DNA of 22,607 nt from IMG/VR virus record IMGVR_UViG_3300023179_009545, positions 1-22,607 of that record. One strand, 5' to 3'. Numbering within the stretch: position 1 is the first letter of the stretch; every line of letters begins with the position of its first letter. The position numbers and the translations under genes were made by a program. The notes under the pieces are model-generated. The model was not told the DNA's origin and ran no database searches. It saw only the letters and a program-made list of their open reading frames with translations. The DNA comes from a virus. This document shows positions 12,828 through 20,897 of this stretch, piece after piece.

Positions 12828-13292
12828 ACCACCCCTGGAGGTAAGGCTTTAAAACATGCTTGCTCAATCATGGTGGAGGTAGGTTCTATGTCTGGTGTTG
12901 ATAATCTTATTCTAGATTCCAGAGAGGAAAAGCAGGGTCATAAAATTAGAGCAAAGATAACTAAAAATAAACTTGGCGCCCCATTCAAAGTGGCAGAATT
13001 TTTTGTAGATTTTAGATCCGGAGTTGTAAAAAAAGGAGAGGAGTTACTAGAACTTGGAGTTAAACTCAATCTTTTTGAAAGACCAAATAATAGAAGTTAT
13101 ATTATTAATGGAGAAAAACTTAACTCCAGAGATAATGCAATAGAGTATTGTGAATCTCATAAAAATGAATTAGAAATTTTTATTAGAGAGCACTACCTAT
13201 CTGGGTTGGATTCTTCTGATACAACAGATCTTCCTGAGGAAATAAAAACAGAAGATCCATTTAATGATGAAACCGAAGGAGAAGTAATATGA
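12453..13292 (+). CDS. recA: RecA recombinase, C-terminal fragment led by a 125-residue intein C-fragment
   Basis: Residues 1-125 are intein; residues 126-279 resume RecA at TTPGGKALKHACSIMVEV, then KITKNKLGAPFKVAEFFVDF, GEELLELGVKLNLFER and NAIEYCESHKNELEIFIREHYL, all in the RecA order. The last 30 residues are acidic (LPEEIKTEDPFNDETEGE), like RecA and phage recombinase tails that regulate DNA access. Joining E246 of the N-fragment to T126 here restores MFGDPE-TTPGG, which fixes the junctions. ATG 12453 has AAGGAG six bases upstream and overlaps the endonuclease remnant stop; the 3' end overlaps the next gene by four bases. Confidence 0.93.
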   Translation: MTYIYEEITLAELFERFAGEASYKQPKTIDISDIDLEIEGWDFETNSSVYSKINALLIKEPVKEHWKLGDLHATSGHLVYDYNLGAYVRMDQHKDAVKIEEPMLVVDLSVDKIKNYMANGQLNHNTTPGGKALKHACSIMVEVGSMSGVDNLILDSREEKQGHKIRAKITKNKLGAPFKVAEFFVDFRSGVVKKGEELLELGVKLNLFERPNNRSYIINGEKLNSRDNAIEYCESHKNELEIFIREHYLSGLDSSDTTDLPEEIKTEDPFNDETEGEVI

Positions 13293-13657
13293 TATTAAGA
13301 TGTAATCAAGGTTGTAAATTAAGTGATGGAACAACAGATGGTTCTTTAAATTTAGAAACAAATGATGTTATTTGCAATACTTGTGGAGATGTTATTAAAG
13401 GTATTTCTGAATTTTCAAAAATTTCAATGAAAAATATTGGAGATATAAAAAGAGTTAATAAAAAGAAGGCATTTGTTTTTCCTTGTAAAATTTGTAATAA
13501 AAATGTAGAAACTGAAGTTGTAGCCGGTAAAGTTACTGGAAAAGATTGTAAAAATAATAATTGTTTAATTAACATTACAGAATTTATGGTTAAAATGATT
13601 CAGGAAAATCAATCTTCAGATTTTGAAGGTAATAAGTTAAATGCAGAACAAAAATAA
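13289..13657 (+). CDS. Small protein with two zinc-ribbon-like Cys clusters
   Basis: The 122-residue product has C5-x3-C9 with C29-x2-C32, and C66-x2-C69 with C87-x4-C92, so it probably binds two zinc ions. The rest is Lys/Asn-rich and carries no other motif. It overlaps recA by four bases (ATGA) and the primase core by 17 bases. Since that primase has no zinc domain, this protein could supply one in trans, but the Cys spacing is not that of the usual DnaG CHC2 domain; a transcription role is equally possible. Family not recognised. Confidence 0.75.
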   Translation: MILRCNQGCKLSDGTTDGSLNLETNDVICNTCGDVIKGISEFSKISMKNIGDIKRVNKKKAFVFPCKICNKNVETEVVAGKVTGKDCKNNNCLINITEFMVKMIQENQSSDFEGNKLNAEQK

Positions 13658-14405
13658 TGAAATTTCTAAACTAATTGATATTTGTCATGTTAATTTAGAA
13701 AAATCAGAAAAATGTTTTTCCTATCTTAGAAAAAATAGAAGATTAAGCCTTAATTTAATCAATAGATATAAATTAGGTTTTTTTCCACAAAATGTTGGAA
13801 AATTATTACAACATATAGATGAAGAAGCACTTATTAATGCAAATATTATTTCTGGATATAAAAATAGTGATTTTGCCAATTATTTTTATTTAATTATTCC
13901 TTTAATTAATGAATATGGAGAAGCTGTTGGAATTAGTGGTAGAGCTTTAGTAAATGATGAAGAAAGATCTTATCTTGGAATTCCCAAGTATAAGAATTCT
14001 TCATTTAAAAAAGCAAATTTTTTATTTGGTTTAAATTTTTCCAAAGAAAAAATAATAAATTCTGGTAATGTTTATGTAGTTGAAGGCTACTTTGATCAAA
14101 TTGCAATGACACAAAGAGGTTTTGATAATTGTGTTGCCATTTGTGGTACAGCCTTTTCTCAATATCATTTTTATAAATTATCTAAATATTCTGAAAAAAT
14201 TACATTTATTTTAGATTCAGATGAGGCTGGACAAAAATCTGCTGAAAGAATTTATTTGAAATTTTTAAATAAAGGTATAAAATTAAGATTTTTAAAAATT
14301 CCAAAGCCATTTAAAGATGTTGATGAATATTTTGCTGACCCATCTAAAAACAAATCTTCTTTTTTAAAAGAATTTAAACAAATTATTCCAGAGGATTGGG
14401 GATGA
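13641..14405 (+). CDS. dnaG: DnaG-type primase catalytic core lacking the zinc domain
   Basis: The 254 residues cover the DnaG RNA polymerase core: RLSLNLINRYKLGFFP (34-49), IIPLINEYGEAVGISGRAL (85-103), KYKNSSFKKANFLFGL, and the TOPRIM motifs VVEGYFD with E148 and D152, then ILDSDEAG with D192 and D194, and KDVDEYF near 225-231. These acidic residues bind the metal ions for RNA primer synthesis. The N-terminal zinc-binding domain (about 100 residues in bacterial DnaG) and the helicase-binding C-terminus are absent. The ATG at 13641 is within the preceding zinc-protein gene; there is no in-frame upstream room for a zinc domain, so its absence is not a start-choice artefact. The stop overlaps the next gene as ATGA. 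Confidence 0.88.
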   Translation: MQNKNNEISKLIDICHVNLEKSEKCFSYLRKNRRLSLNLINRYKLGFFPQNVGKLLQHIDEEALINANIISGYKNSDFANYFYLIIPLINEYGEAVGISGRALVNDEERSYLGIPKYKNSSFKKANFLFGLNFSKEKIINSGNVYVVEGYFDQIAMTQRGFDNCVAICGTAFSQYHFYKLSKYSEKITFILDSDEAGQKSAERIYLKFLNKGIKLRFLKIPKPFKDVDEYFADPSKNKSSFLKEFKQIIPEDWG

Positions 14406-14866
14406 AAAAAAAGAGCAAATCATATCAATATAAAATAGTTGAAGTTTCTTTTGACTATTCAAAGTTGTCAAACTTTTCAGAAAATAGAGGCATTGCCTCT
14501 ATTTTGGCTGAAAATGCTTATAGTGACAAAATGTATGACCTTAGAGAAAAATTGTTAGAAGAACTGTATGAAGTCATTCATGGAAATATTTTAACAGAAC
14601 ATCAAAAGAAAATTCTTTTTATGAGATTAATGGGAAAAACTCAAAATGAGATTGCCACTCATCTTGGGATCACACAATCTGCCGTTCATAAAGCTATGCA
14701 CGGCAATATTGATTATAAAAATCAGAAAAAAAGATACGGTGGAATTGTAAAAAAATTAAAAAAAATCTGTCTTAATGAACCTAAAATAAAAGATATTCTA
14801 GAAGAAATGTCTAAATCAAATAACTTAACAGATGATTCTCCTACTAATTTCTTTGCAGAATTATAA
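14402..14866 (+). CDS. Sigma-region-4-like transcription factor
   Basis: ATG 14402 (with GAGG at 14391) is preferred over TTG 14396. The 154-residue product has one clear helix-turn-helix of the sigma-70 region 4 type: LTEHQKKILFMRLMGKTQNEIATHLGITQSAVHKAM near residues 64-99, a shape shared by sigma factors and LuxR-like regulators. The upstream helical part (ENRGIASILAEN, REKLLEELYEVI) might correspond to a reduced sigma region 2, as in phage late sigma factors of the gp55 type, but I cannot confirm that. It lies at the end of the replication block and next to the presumed late genes, a fitting place for a late-gene regulator. Confidence 0.75.
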   Translation: MKKKSKSYQYKIVEVSFDYSKLSNFSENRGIASILAENAYSDKMYDLREKLLEELYEVIHGNILTEHQKKILFMRLMGKTQNEIATHLGITQSAVHKAMHGNIDYKNQKKRYGGIVKKLKKICLNEPKIKDILEEMSKSNNLTDDSPTNFFAEL

Positions 14867-14919
14867 ATATTGAATTTATATATCTATTAATAAAAATAAA
14901 CATTCTTGGAGAATCAAAG

Positions 14920-15384
14920 ATGAAAGAGTTAGATAATATCTTATTTGATTTATATCAAAAAAGAATAAAAGATGTAAGTAAAAAAAATAAGATAGCTCTA
15001 AGCGAAGCTGTAGGACTTAAAAAAGTTGCCTTTGATATTTATAAAATTATGAATGATCAATATAATGATCTATGGAAAGTAGAGGATGGCTTCTTAGTAA
15101 GAAGTTCTGATCCTAAATATCAAGTAAAGGAGGGCGGTGATTGGTCTGCAGTATCAAGCTATGATGGGAAAATAGTAACACTTGCTTATAAAAATGTTCC
15201 AGTTTGTAATTTTTCATCAGAAGAGTATGGTTTTTCTAATAATGATGTATTTACATTCAAAGGTGCATTATTAGATGAGGTAAGCCAAAATAATGACTTT
15301 TTAAAGAATGTTTTTAGTTCTCAAGCAAAATCAAAAAGAGAAGCTCTTACAAATGTTTTCCCAGAGCTTAAAAAGTTTGTATAA
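14920..15384 (+). CDS. Unknown phage protein
   Basis: This 154-residue protein starts at ATG with a GGAG site (14909) in a 53-base gap. The N-terminal third is a Lys-rich helix (YQKRIKDVSKKNKIALSEA), the middle (WKVEDGFLVRSSDPKYQVKEGGDWSAVSSYDGKIVTLAYKNVPV) is likely strand-rich and the end is helical. No signal peptide or membrane segment. It begins a run of unrecognised genes, probably structural. Family not recognised. Confidence 0.7.
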   Translation: MKELDNILFDLYQKRIKDVSKKNKIALSEAVGLKKVAFDIYKIMNDQYNDLWKVEDGFLVRSSDPKYQVKEGGDWSAVSSYDGKIVTLAYKNVPVCNFSSEEYGFSNNDVFTFKGALLDEVSQNNDFLKNVFSSQAKSKREALTNVFPELKKFV

Positions 15385-15393
15385 GGAAAAAAA

Positions 15394-16932
15394 ATGAAAG
15401 ACATTAAAAATATAGCAAGAGAAGCAAAGAAAGCTCTAGAGCATTTGCAGAATGGCAAGAGCTATCCTACCAACTATGTTTTAGATAGATTGGAAAAGGC
15501 TGCTACTAGAAATTCTGGGGATCCGGTTATTGGACATTTCAGAGATGTTTTACAGAAAGTTGCAAAAAATAATCAATTTGTAACCCAATCTCAACTAACA
15601 AGTCTTTATCATGAGTTATCTGGACTCGGAGGTGGAAAAGATAAATTTAGAAGAGAGCTTGGAGATTTAATTTTTGAAAAACCCACCCCAAGAATAGAGA
15701 AGGATGCTTCAACTGCTAGAGTTTCCTACGAGAATGGCATGCTTCCACTTTACGGAGAGTCTGAAGCTTCAAAAGAATTTGAAGGAGTTTTTTCTCTTGA
15801 TAAAAAATCTTTTTCATCTCTTTCTGATAATATTATTAAAAAAGCAGAAAAATTTACAAAAGTACAACTAGCTTCATTAGGCTGTTCTCCAACTTCTGTT
15901 ACTGCAGTTCATCATAATGAGCATTTTATTCTTTGTAAAGCATCAGTTGATACTTCAGATCATACACAAGTAGATTTATCAATTCCAGTCAAAGTAGCCG
16001 GCGGAATACCTTCTATTCCAGATTCCTTTATTCAAGAAAATAAAATTATTAAATTAAATAAAGAAAATCTATATGTTCATTTAAAAGATAAACAAAATTT
16101 CAAGAAAAAAGTTGCCAAGGCTTCCTTTGAAGGTCAAAGGGCTGCACATGATTTCAAATTAGATACACCAGTAGTACCCGTTGCCCTTGAAAAGTTTGCA
16201 GATTTAGAAGATAGTTTGGTTGCAGCAACTTCTAAATATTCTAAAAACCAAATTGGTTTAGCCTCTAAAGTTTTAGAGGTAGAACTAAAAGGTATTGGAG
16301 TTATTAATCCTCAAATTAAAGTTTCATCTTCTGACGAGAGAACTTTAAATCTAAAAGCCGAAATCCCCACCGCCAATGGAAGAGTTGATATTTTGGTTCC
16401 AGTAGAATTTTCATCTGGAAGACCAATTATCCCATCTACATTTAATGTAGGTGGTGAAATTTATAAGTTAAATTCAGAATCTATTAAAGCGTTAATAAAA
16501 ACTGCTAAAAAATCTGGATTAGAAACTATTTCTAGAGAAGCAGAGTCTATGGAAAAACTCTCCCATGATCAGCTACTAGATAGAATGATTATGGGTGTTA
16601 GTTCTGGGGATCTCAAGACTGCAGAAGATGCTCTTAAAACTATTGGAAATAAATTTGGTGGTCAAACCTATATTTCTGCTTTAGAAAAATTTTCAAAATT
16701 ACTAAAGCATGCATCAAATAGTGACAAGAGAGATCTTCTTATCAAAGAGGCTCTAAAGAAGGGAGACTTTATCTGGATTCCAACCTCTGTAGAGCCATTC
16801 TGCCCCAAATTAGGCCTGCCTGCTTCAAAGGTAGATTTTGATGCCAAAGGCAGACCTGTTCCATTTAGAAAATCTATGAGAGAAGATATAGAAGGTGCAT
16901 TAATTAGTACCTCAAAGGTAGTTTTATCATGA
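15394..16932 (+). CDS. Unknown protein with an internal domain duplication, probably structural
   Basis: In 512 residues, two related segments stand out: residues about 145-232 and 273-370. They align best as VDLSIPVKVAGGIPSIPDSF with VDILVPVEFSSGRPIIPSTF, each followed by IIKLNKENL or IYKLNSESI and a short helix, and preceded by a helix (KFTKVQLASLG, YSKNQIGLASK). This indicates a duplicated alpha/beta domain. The N-terminus is helical and basic; the C-terminus has GDFIWIPTSVEPF and GRPVPFRKS. No enzyme motif is visible. The gene follows its neighbour by nine bases and overlaps the next by four. I infer a virion or assembly protein from position only. Confidence 0.72.
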   Translation: MKDIKNIAREAKKALEHLQNGKSYPTNYVLDRLEKAATRNSGDPVIGHFRDVLQKVAKNNQFVTQSQLTSLYHELSGLGGGKDKFRRELGDLIFEKPTPRIEKDASTARVSYENGMLPLYGESEASKEFEGVFSLDKKSFSSLSDNIIKKAEKFTKVQLASLGCSPTSVTAVHHNEHFILCKASVDTSDHTQVDLSIPVKVAGGIPSIPDSFIQENKIIKLNKENLYVHLKDKQNFKKKVAKASFEGQRAAHDFKLDTPVVPVALEKFADLEDSLVAATSKYSKNQIGLASKVLEVELKGIGVINPQIKVSSSDERTLNLKAEIPTANGRVDILVPVEFSSGRPIIPSTFNVGGEIYKLNSESIKALIKTAKKSGLETISREAESMEKLSHDQLLDRMIMGVSSGDLKTAEDALKTIGNKFGGQTYISALEKFSKLLKHASNSDKRDLLIKEALKKGDFIWIPTSVEPFCPKLGLPASKVDFDAKGRPVPFRKSMREDIEGALISTSKVVLS

Positions 16933-17639
16933 GAAAAAAAGCCCTAAAAGATCAACACGGTCTCTTTCAGCATTTTCAATCTGGAGTGGCTGACTATAAT
17001 ACTAGAGATAGCTATTTAGCACAACGTGGTGGAAAACCCTCAGATCCACAAAAACTTTATGGACTTGGACCAGAACATCCAGAGTCATATCAGCCCAAGA
17101 AAGAAAAGCCAGGAAGCCTTTCTACTAGATATGTCCCTGGAAGACCCGGGGTTCAGGCTCTTAGAGTTTCCACTGGAGTTTTTCAAGATCCCAATACTAA
17201 AGAAACATTTGATTATAATGAAGGATTCACCACATCTGATGGCAGAGTTTTCCCTGGTGGTACAGTAGATTTGCAAACAGATTTAGTTACTCTAGCCAAC
17301 AGATTGGATGCGCTAGGTCTAACAAAAGAAGCTTCTTTAATAGATTCTGTACTTTTCAAAACAGCCATGCCAGAAATGGGTCCATGTGAAAAATTAGCAT
17401 CTACAATTCTTATGGGAATACCATATGCAACTTCTGGCACTTCTGAGATAAGTAGCCTTGCAAATTTTTTGGATACCAAATGCGGCAAAGAACTTTGTGA
17501 AGAGATAAATAACTATTTAGAACATAATATTTCTGATTCTGGATTTGAAGATCAAATGATGAAAGAAGATTTTGTAGACACTTCAGAAATACCTTCTCAT
17601 GAGATTTTACAAGCAGCATTATCATCAAGAAAAAGCTAG
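16929..17639 (+). CDS. Unknown protein, probably structural
   Basis: The 236-residue product has a Pro/Gly-rich, probably extended N-terminal half (GLGPEHPESYQPKKEKPGS, YVPGRPGVQ, DGRVFPGGTVDLQTDL) and a helical C-terminal half with LANRLDALGLTKEASLIDS. Similar short 'LDxLGLxKEAxxLD' helices occur, as I recall, in many proteins of uncultured large phages. No enzymatic motif, signal peptide or membrane span. It starts at ATG 16929, sharing ATGA with the stop of the preceding gene, and is followed by a terminator, so it closes a transcription unit. Confidence 0.7.
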   Translation: MRKKALKDQHGLFQHFQSGVADYNTRDSYLAQRGGKPSDPQKLYGLGPEHPESYQPKKEKPGSLSTRYVPGRPGVQALRVSTGVFQDPNTKETFDYNEGFTTSDGRVFPGGTVDLQTDLVTLANRLDALGLTKEASLIDSVLFKTAMPEMGPCEKLASTILMGIPYATSGTSEISSLANFLDTKCGKELCEEINNYLEHNISDSGFEDQMMKEDFVDTSEIPSHEILQAALSSRKS

Positions 17640-17667
17640 CATTATTATTTAAATAATAAAAGGAATT

Positions 17668-17705
17668 TGCTCATTTAGAGTAGAATCTAAATGAGCATTT
17701 TTTTT
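17668..17705 (+). terminator. Rho-independent terminator
   Basis: TGCTCATTTAGA (17668-17679) pairs perfectly with TCTAAATGAGCA (17686-17697) around a six-base loop, followed by eight T (17698-17705). It separates the gene ending at 17639 from the one at 17714. Unlike the terminator at 9059, the next ribosome site (GAGG, 17706-17709) lies just outside the stem. Confidence 0.93.
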
Positions 17706-17713
17706 GAGGTAAC

Positions 17714-18406
17714 ATGAGTGCAAAAGTAATAAATCATCCAGATAAAGAGAAAATAATTGAAAAATTATTATCTGGAGAATCTGTTAAAGAAATAGAATCT
17801 TGGCTTGAAAAAAAATACCCTAGATCTAAAAGATTACATATTTCTTATATGACTTTACAAAAATTTAGATCGGAAAATCTAAATATAAAAGGTGATGTCT
17901 TAGAAGATATTAAAAATAAAAAAACAGAAATTGATAAAAAACATTTAGAACTAGAAACTAAAATGATAATTCAAAGTTCTAATGCTTATCAGAAAAAAAT
18001 AGATGAAATAGCTTCTTCTGAATTAGATGTTACTAGAAGATTACTAGAGATGGATAAACTTATTAGTTCTAGAATAGAACATTATTATAATTTATTAGAA
18101 ACTGGCGGATCAATTAAGGAAGATAGAATATTTTTAGAATATGTTAATACTATGAAGGGTTTGTTACAAGATTGGAAAAAATATATCGAAGGAGTTGCTG
18201 ATAAAAAGATAGAACATAATATTAATATTAATGTTGTTAATGAACATGCAAGAATTTTAAAAGAAACTATTTTAGAAATTTTAAGAGAAATGGATCCAAA
18301 GTTAATACCAGTATTTGTAGATAAATTAAATTATAGAATGAAACAACTTGATGTTTATCAGGATTCAGATCCAAGGAGGCATATTATCGATGCTGATGGA
18401 CGGTAA
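17714..18406 (+). CDS. Putative helix-turn-helix DNA-packaging protein (small terminase-like)
   Basis: The 230-residue product opens with a probable DNA-binding unit: HPDKEKIIEKLLSGESVKEIESWLEKKYP, then HISYMTLQKFRSENL, the layout of a helix-turn-helix that reads a repeated site. A long coiled-coil-like helical middle follows (about 60-165), then NININVVNEHARILKETILEILREMDPKLIPVF. Small terminase subunits have this order of HTH, helical oligomerisation core and C-terminal tail, but no large subunit is seen nearby, so the call is tentative. ATG 17714 has GAGG four bases upstream, directly after a terminator, so a promoter within or near the gap or read-through is required. Confidence 0.6.
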   Translation: MSAKVINHPDKEKIIEKLLSGESVKEIESWLEKKYPRSKRLHISYMTLQKFRSENLNIKGDVLEDIKNKKTEIDKKHLELETKMIIQSSNAYQKKIDEIASSELDVTRRLLEMDKLISSRIEHYYNLLETGGSIKEDRIFLEYVNTMKGLLQDWKKYIEGVADKKIEHNININVVNEHARILKETILEILREMDPKLIPVFVDKLNYRMKQLDVYQDSDPRRHIIDADGR

Positions 18407-18644
18407 AGAAATAAAAGTTTTTACATTAAAAGATTTAAATAGTAAAATTTCTTTTTCTAATTGGTTAAAAACAAATTTATCCAATGAAAGAGAATATTCT
18501 ACTAGTGAAATTTTTTCATCAAAAAGATATTTAGAATATATAAAATATATTGAAGAACAAGTTGCAAAACAACCATTAAAAAATAAAATAGATTGGATTG
18601 ATCAACTTAAAAAATTAAAAAAAGAAAAGGAAAAAGAAGAATAA
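18390..18644 (+). CDS. Small unknown protein
   Basis: ATG 18390 is chosen because AAGGAGG (18373-18379) lies ten bases upstream; an in-frame TTG at 18348 lacks such a site. ATG 18396 is a second option. The 84-residue product is basic and helical, with FTLKDLNSKISFSNWLKTNL and a Lys/Glu-rich end. It overlaps the preceding gene by 17 bases and shares TAATG with the next. Not recognised; small phage packaging or head genes are often this size, which is only weak context. Confidence 0.65.
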   Translation: MLMDGKEIKVFTLKDLNSKISFSNWLKTNLSNEREYSTSEIFSSKRYLEYIKYIEEQVAKQPLKNKIDWIDQLKKLKKEKEKEE

Positions 18645-20065
18645 TGTCTTTTACTATTTCTCAAAAATTATTGGCTAAAAAAGTAGCCAGAGAATTTGGA
18701 ATAAAAGATATTTCTAAATTTTCTTATGGACAGCTAAAAGATTTTAATGATGCTTATTATTGGACTTTGGTTAATTTAATTGAATCAAAAAAAATTAAAA
18801 AAATTGCTTATCCAAATAACTCTGGAGGAATAGAGTTAGCACCAGAATATGACTTAAAAAAATGGTTAGATCTTGTTTATGTTATTTATTTAGAATCTAA
18901 AAAAACTGGAGAATCAGTTTTAAGTTTGCTTGAAAAATATGCAGAAAAATTAGATAAAAGTATACAAGAAGATACTAATTTTAAAATATGGTTTAAGTTT
19001 TATTATAATGGTGAAAATTTTAAATATGCTTTTAGGAATAATGATATGAAAAAACAAGCTTTATATACTAGCAATTTAGGACAAACTACTGGTTTATATG
19101 GTCATTCTACTTATGACCTTCCGGGTAGTAGTTTTAGCGCTGCAGCTAATAAGGCAGAAATAGATGCAGAACCAGAGCCAGAAATAAATAATACTGATTC
19201 TGATTCCAATAATTTAAAAGCTTGGAAGGCAAGGGTTAATACTGCTTGCAGAAGAATTGATAAATTATTAAGAGAATCTGATCACCTTTCTCCAGATGAA
19301 TTTTTGGAGCTATCACAACTATTATTAAATTTTAGTCATAAAATTAGAGGAGTAAAATTACTAAGTACTGCTCAGGACTTAACTTATCAATTTAGTAATA
19401 CTTTAAAAAAGTATGCTAAAAATAAAACTTCTACTTCTTTAATTAAAAATGCTTCTGACATTTTAATCAAAACTGCACAGGAAGCCGCACAGCCTTCTGG
19501 AACCACCCCTACTACTCAATCTCCTGCCGCTGTAACTACAGAGGCTCCAGCCGCAGGGGCTCCAGCCGCAGAGGCACCAGCCGCAGAAGGCCAGAATGCA
19601 AAAACTCCAGAGCAAGCTCTAAAAGATAAGATTCCTGGACCAGATGATGTTGAGCCGGCAGAATTGAAGGATATCACTCCAATTCCAGGTCCAAAAAAAG
19701 GGGAATACGATAGTTTTATTGGAGATGTAAAAATTGATGATGCAGCTTCAAAATTAGATGAAGTAGCAGGAATGTTATCAGATAGAAGAATTATTAGACT
19801 ACTAGCAGAATTTGACATTATGTTAGATAAAATTGGAATTGCAGCAATGTTTCCAGAATTAGCAGAAGCACAGAGTAAATTAATTGATGGTTACTCTTAT
19901 GCCCTAACTCGTGTAACAAAAATGATGGGTCAGCTAGCCAATGCTAGAATGCTTCTGGCGGCTCAAGAAAGTGGACAACCACTTGATCAAAAACAGGAAG
20001 TTGATATAGAACCCAATCTTCCAAAACCATCAGAGGCTGAATCAGAAGAAGCTCCGGCAGAATAA
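18644..20065 (+). CDS. Unknown protein with Ala/Pro-rich linker
   Basis: The 473-residue protein has three regions. Residues 1-175 are helical (KKVAREFGIKDISKFSYGQL), residues 190-280 form a second helical part (LKAWKARVNTACRRIDKLL), residues about 285-330 are a low-complexity linker with repeated APAAEAPAAEG-type units, and residues 340-450 are again helical (LDEVAGMLSDRRIIRLLAEFD, LTRVTKMMGQLANAR), ending in an acidic Pro/Glu tail. No enzyme motif is visible. The linker is richer in G+C than its surroundings because of GCN and CCN codons. It could be a scaffold, tail or head-associated protein; I cannot say which. Confidence 0.72.
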   Translation: MSFTISQKLLAKKVAREFGIKDISKFSYGQLKDFNDAYYWTLVNLIESKKIKKIAYPNNSGGIELAPEYDLKKWLDLVYVIYLESKKTGESVLSLLEKYAEKLDKSIQEDTNFKIWFKFYYNGENFKYAFRNNDMKKQALYTSNLGQTTGLYGHSTYDLPGSSFSAAANKAEIDAEPEPEINNTDSDSNNLKAWKARVNTACRRIDKLLRESDHLSPDEFLELSQLLLNFSHKIRGVKLLSTAQDLTYQFSNTLKKYAKNKTSTSLIKNASDILIKTAQEAAQPSGTTPTTQSPAAVTTEAPAAGAPAAEAPAAEGQNAKTPEQALKDKIPGPDDVEPAELKDITPIPGPKKGEYDSFIGDVKIDDAASKLDEVAGMLSDRRIIRLLAEFDIMLDKIGIAAMFPELAEAQSKLIDGYSYALTRVTKMMGQLANARMLLAAQESGQPLDQKQEVDIEPNLPKPSEAESEEAPAE

Positions 20066-20085
20066 AAAATGGATTTGAAAAATAA

Positions 20086-20862
20086 ATGGAACCAGATTTA
20101 GCAAATAATTTAAAAAAATTTGCAGAAGAAAATTATATAGATATACCACTTATTGTAGGAGGCTATGTAAGGGATTCTATTTTTGGTTTTCATGATAATA
20201 TTATAGATATAGATTTAACCACTAATAATTCTGATATTACAAGATATGCTATTGGTTTTGCTTTAAAAAATAATTTTTATTATAAAATTTTTAATGATTT
20301 ACATGTTACAATTTATACAGATCAATATAAAAATTTAGATTTTTCTAGTAATTTTAATTCAAAAAAAGCAATAGATTTTTATAAAAATTCTAAATTTTCT
20401 GATAAAAAATACTATGAAGTAATCAGTAGAGATTTTACAATTAATACTCTTCATCAAAATTTATTTAATGAAACTATTTTAGACCCATTGGAAACAGGTC
20501 TTGAAGATTGTGATCAAAAAATTATTAAAGCTGTCTCTACTCCAAAAATTTGTTTTGAAGATGATCCACGAAGAGCTTATCGTGCAATAGCAATTGCTAC
20601 AAAATTAGGTTTAAATATAGATGGTAAAATAATTGATTTTATTAAAAATCATCATTCTATATTTATGCCTATAAATAATAAATTTGTATCAGAAAATTAT
20701 ATTACTTCTAATATAGATAAAGTAATAGGTTTTAATGATGAAATTTTATTAAATCTATTAATTGATACAAATTTATTACCATTTGTGCCATTAATAGGCA
20801 AGTTTAAAGATTTATTAATTTCTAAAAATATGATAACAGTTTATTTAGATTCAACAGAGTAG
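20086..20862 (+). CDS. CCA-adding enzyme / poly(A) polymerase-like nucleotidyltransferase
   Basis: The class II nucleotidyltransferase signature is clear: LIVGGYVRDSIFG (G25, G26, R29, D30) and DIDL with catalytic D41 and D43, then SRDFTINTL (R115, D116, N120), DPLETGLEDCDQKIIKAV (133-150) and FEDDPRRAYRAIAIATKLGL (157-176), the nucleotide-selecting neck. The enzyme would add CCA or A residues to RNA 3' ends, most likely repair tRNA tails during infection. At 258 residues it is shorter than bacterial enzymes (about 400), with the C-terminal tRNA-binding part reduced or absent. The ribosome site before ATG 20086 is weak; a nearby ATG at 20069 leads only to a 10-codon frame. Confidence 0.87.
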   Translation: MEPDLANNLKKFAEENYIDIPLIVGGYVRDSIFGFHDNIIDIDLTTNNSDITRYAIGFALKNNFYYKIFNDLHVTIYTDQYKNLDFSSNFNSKKAIDFYKNSKFSDKKYYEVISRDFTINTLHQNLFNETILDPLETGLEDCDQKIIKAVSTPKICFEDDPRRAYRAIAIATKLGLNIDGKIIDFIKNHHSIFMPINNKFVSENYITSNIDKVIGFNDEILLNLLIDTNLLPFVPLIGKFKDLLISKNMITVYLDSTE

Positions 20863-20897
20863 TTATACTAATAAAAAAATTATTTTAGGAGAAAATT

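Noticed and set aside
17026-17628. Overlapping frames on both strands within the gene at 16929
   Set aside because: The 16929 frame has the coupled start, normal composition and neighbours; the others have no start signals or recognisable features.
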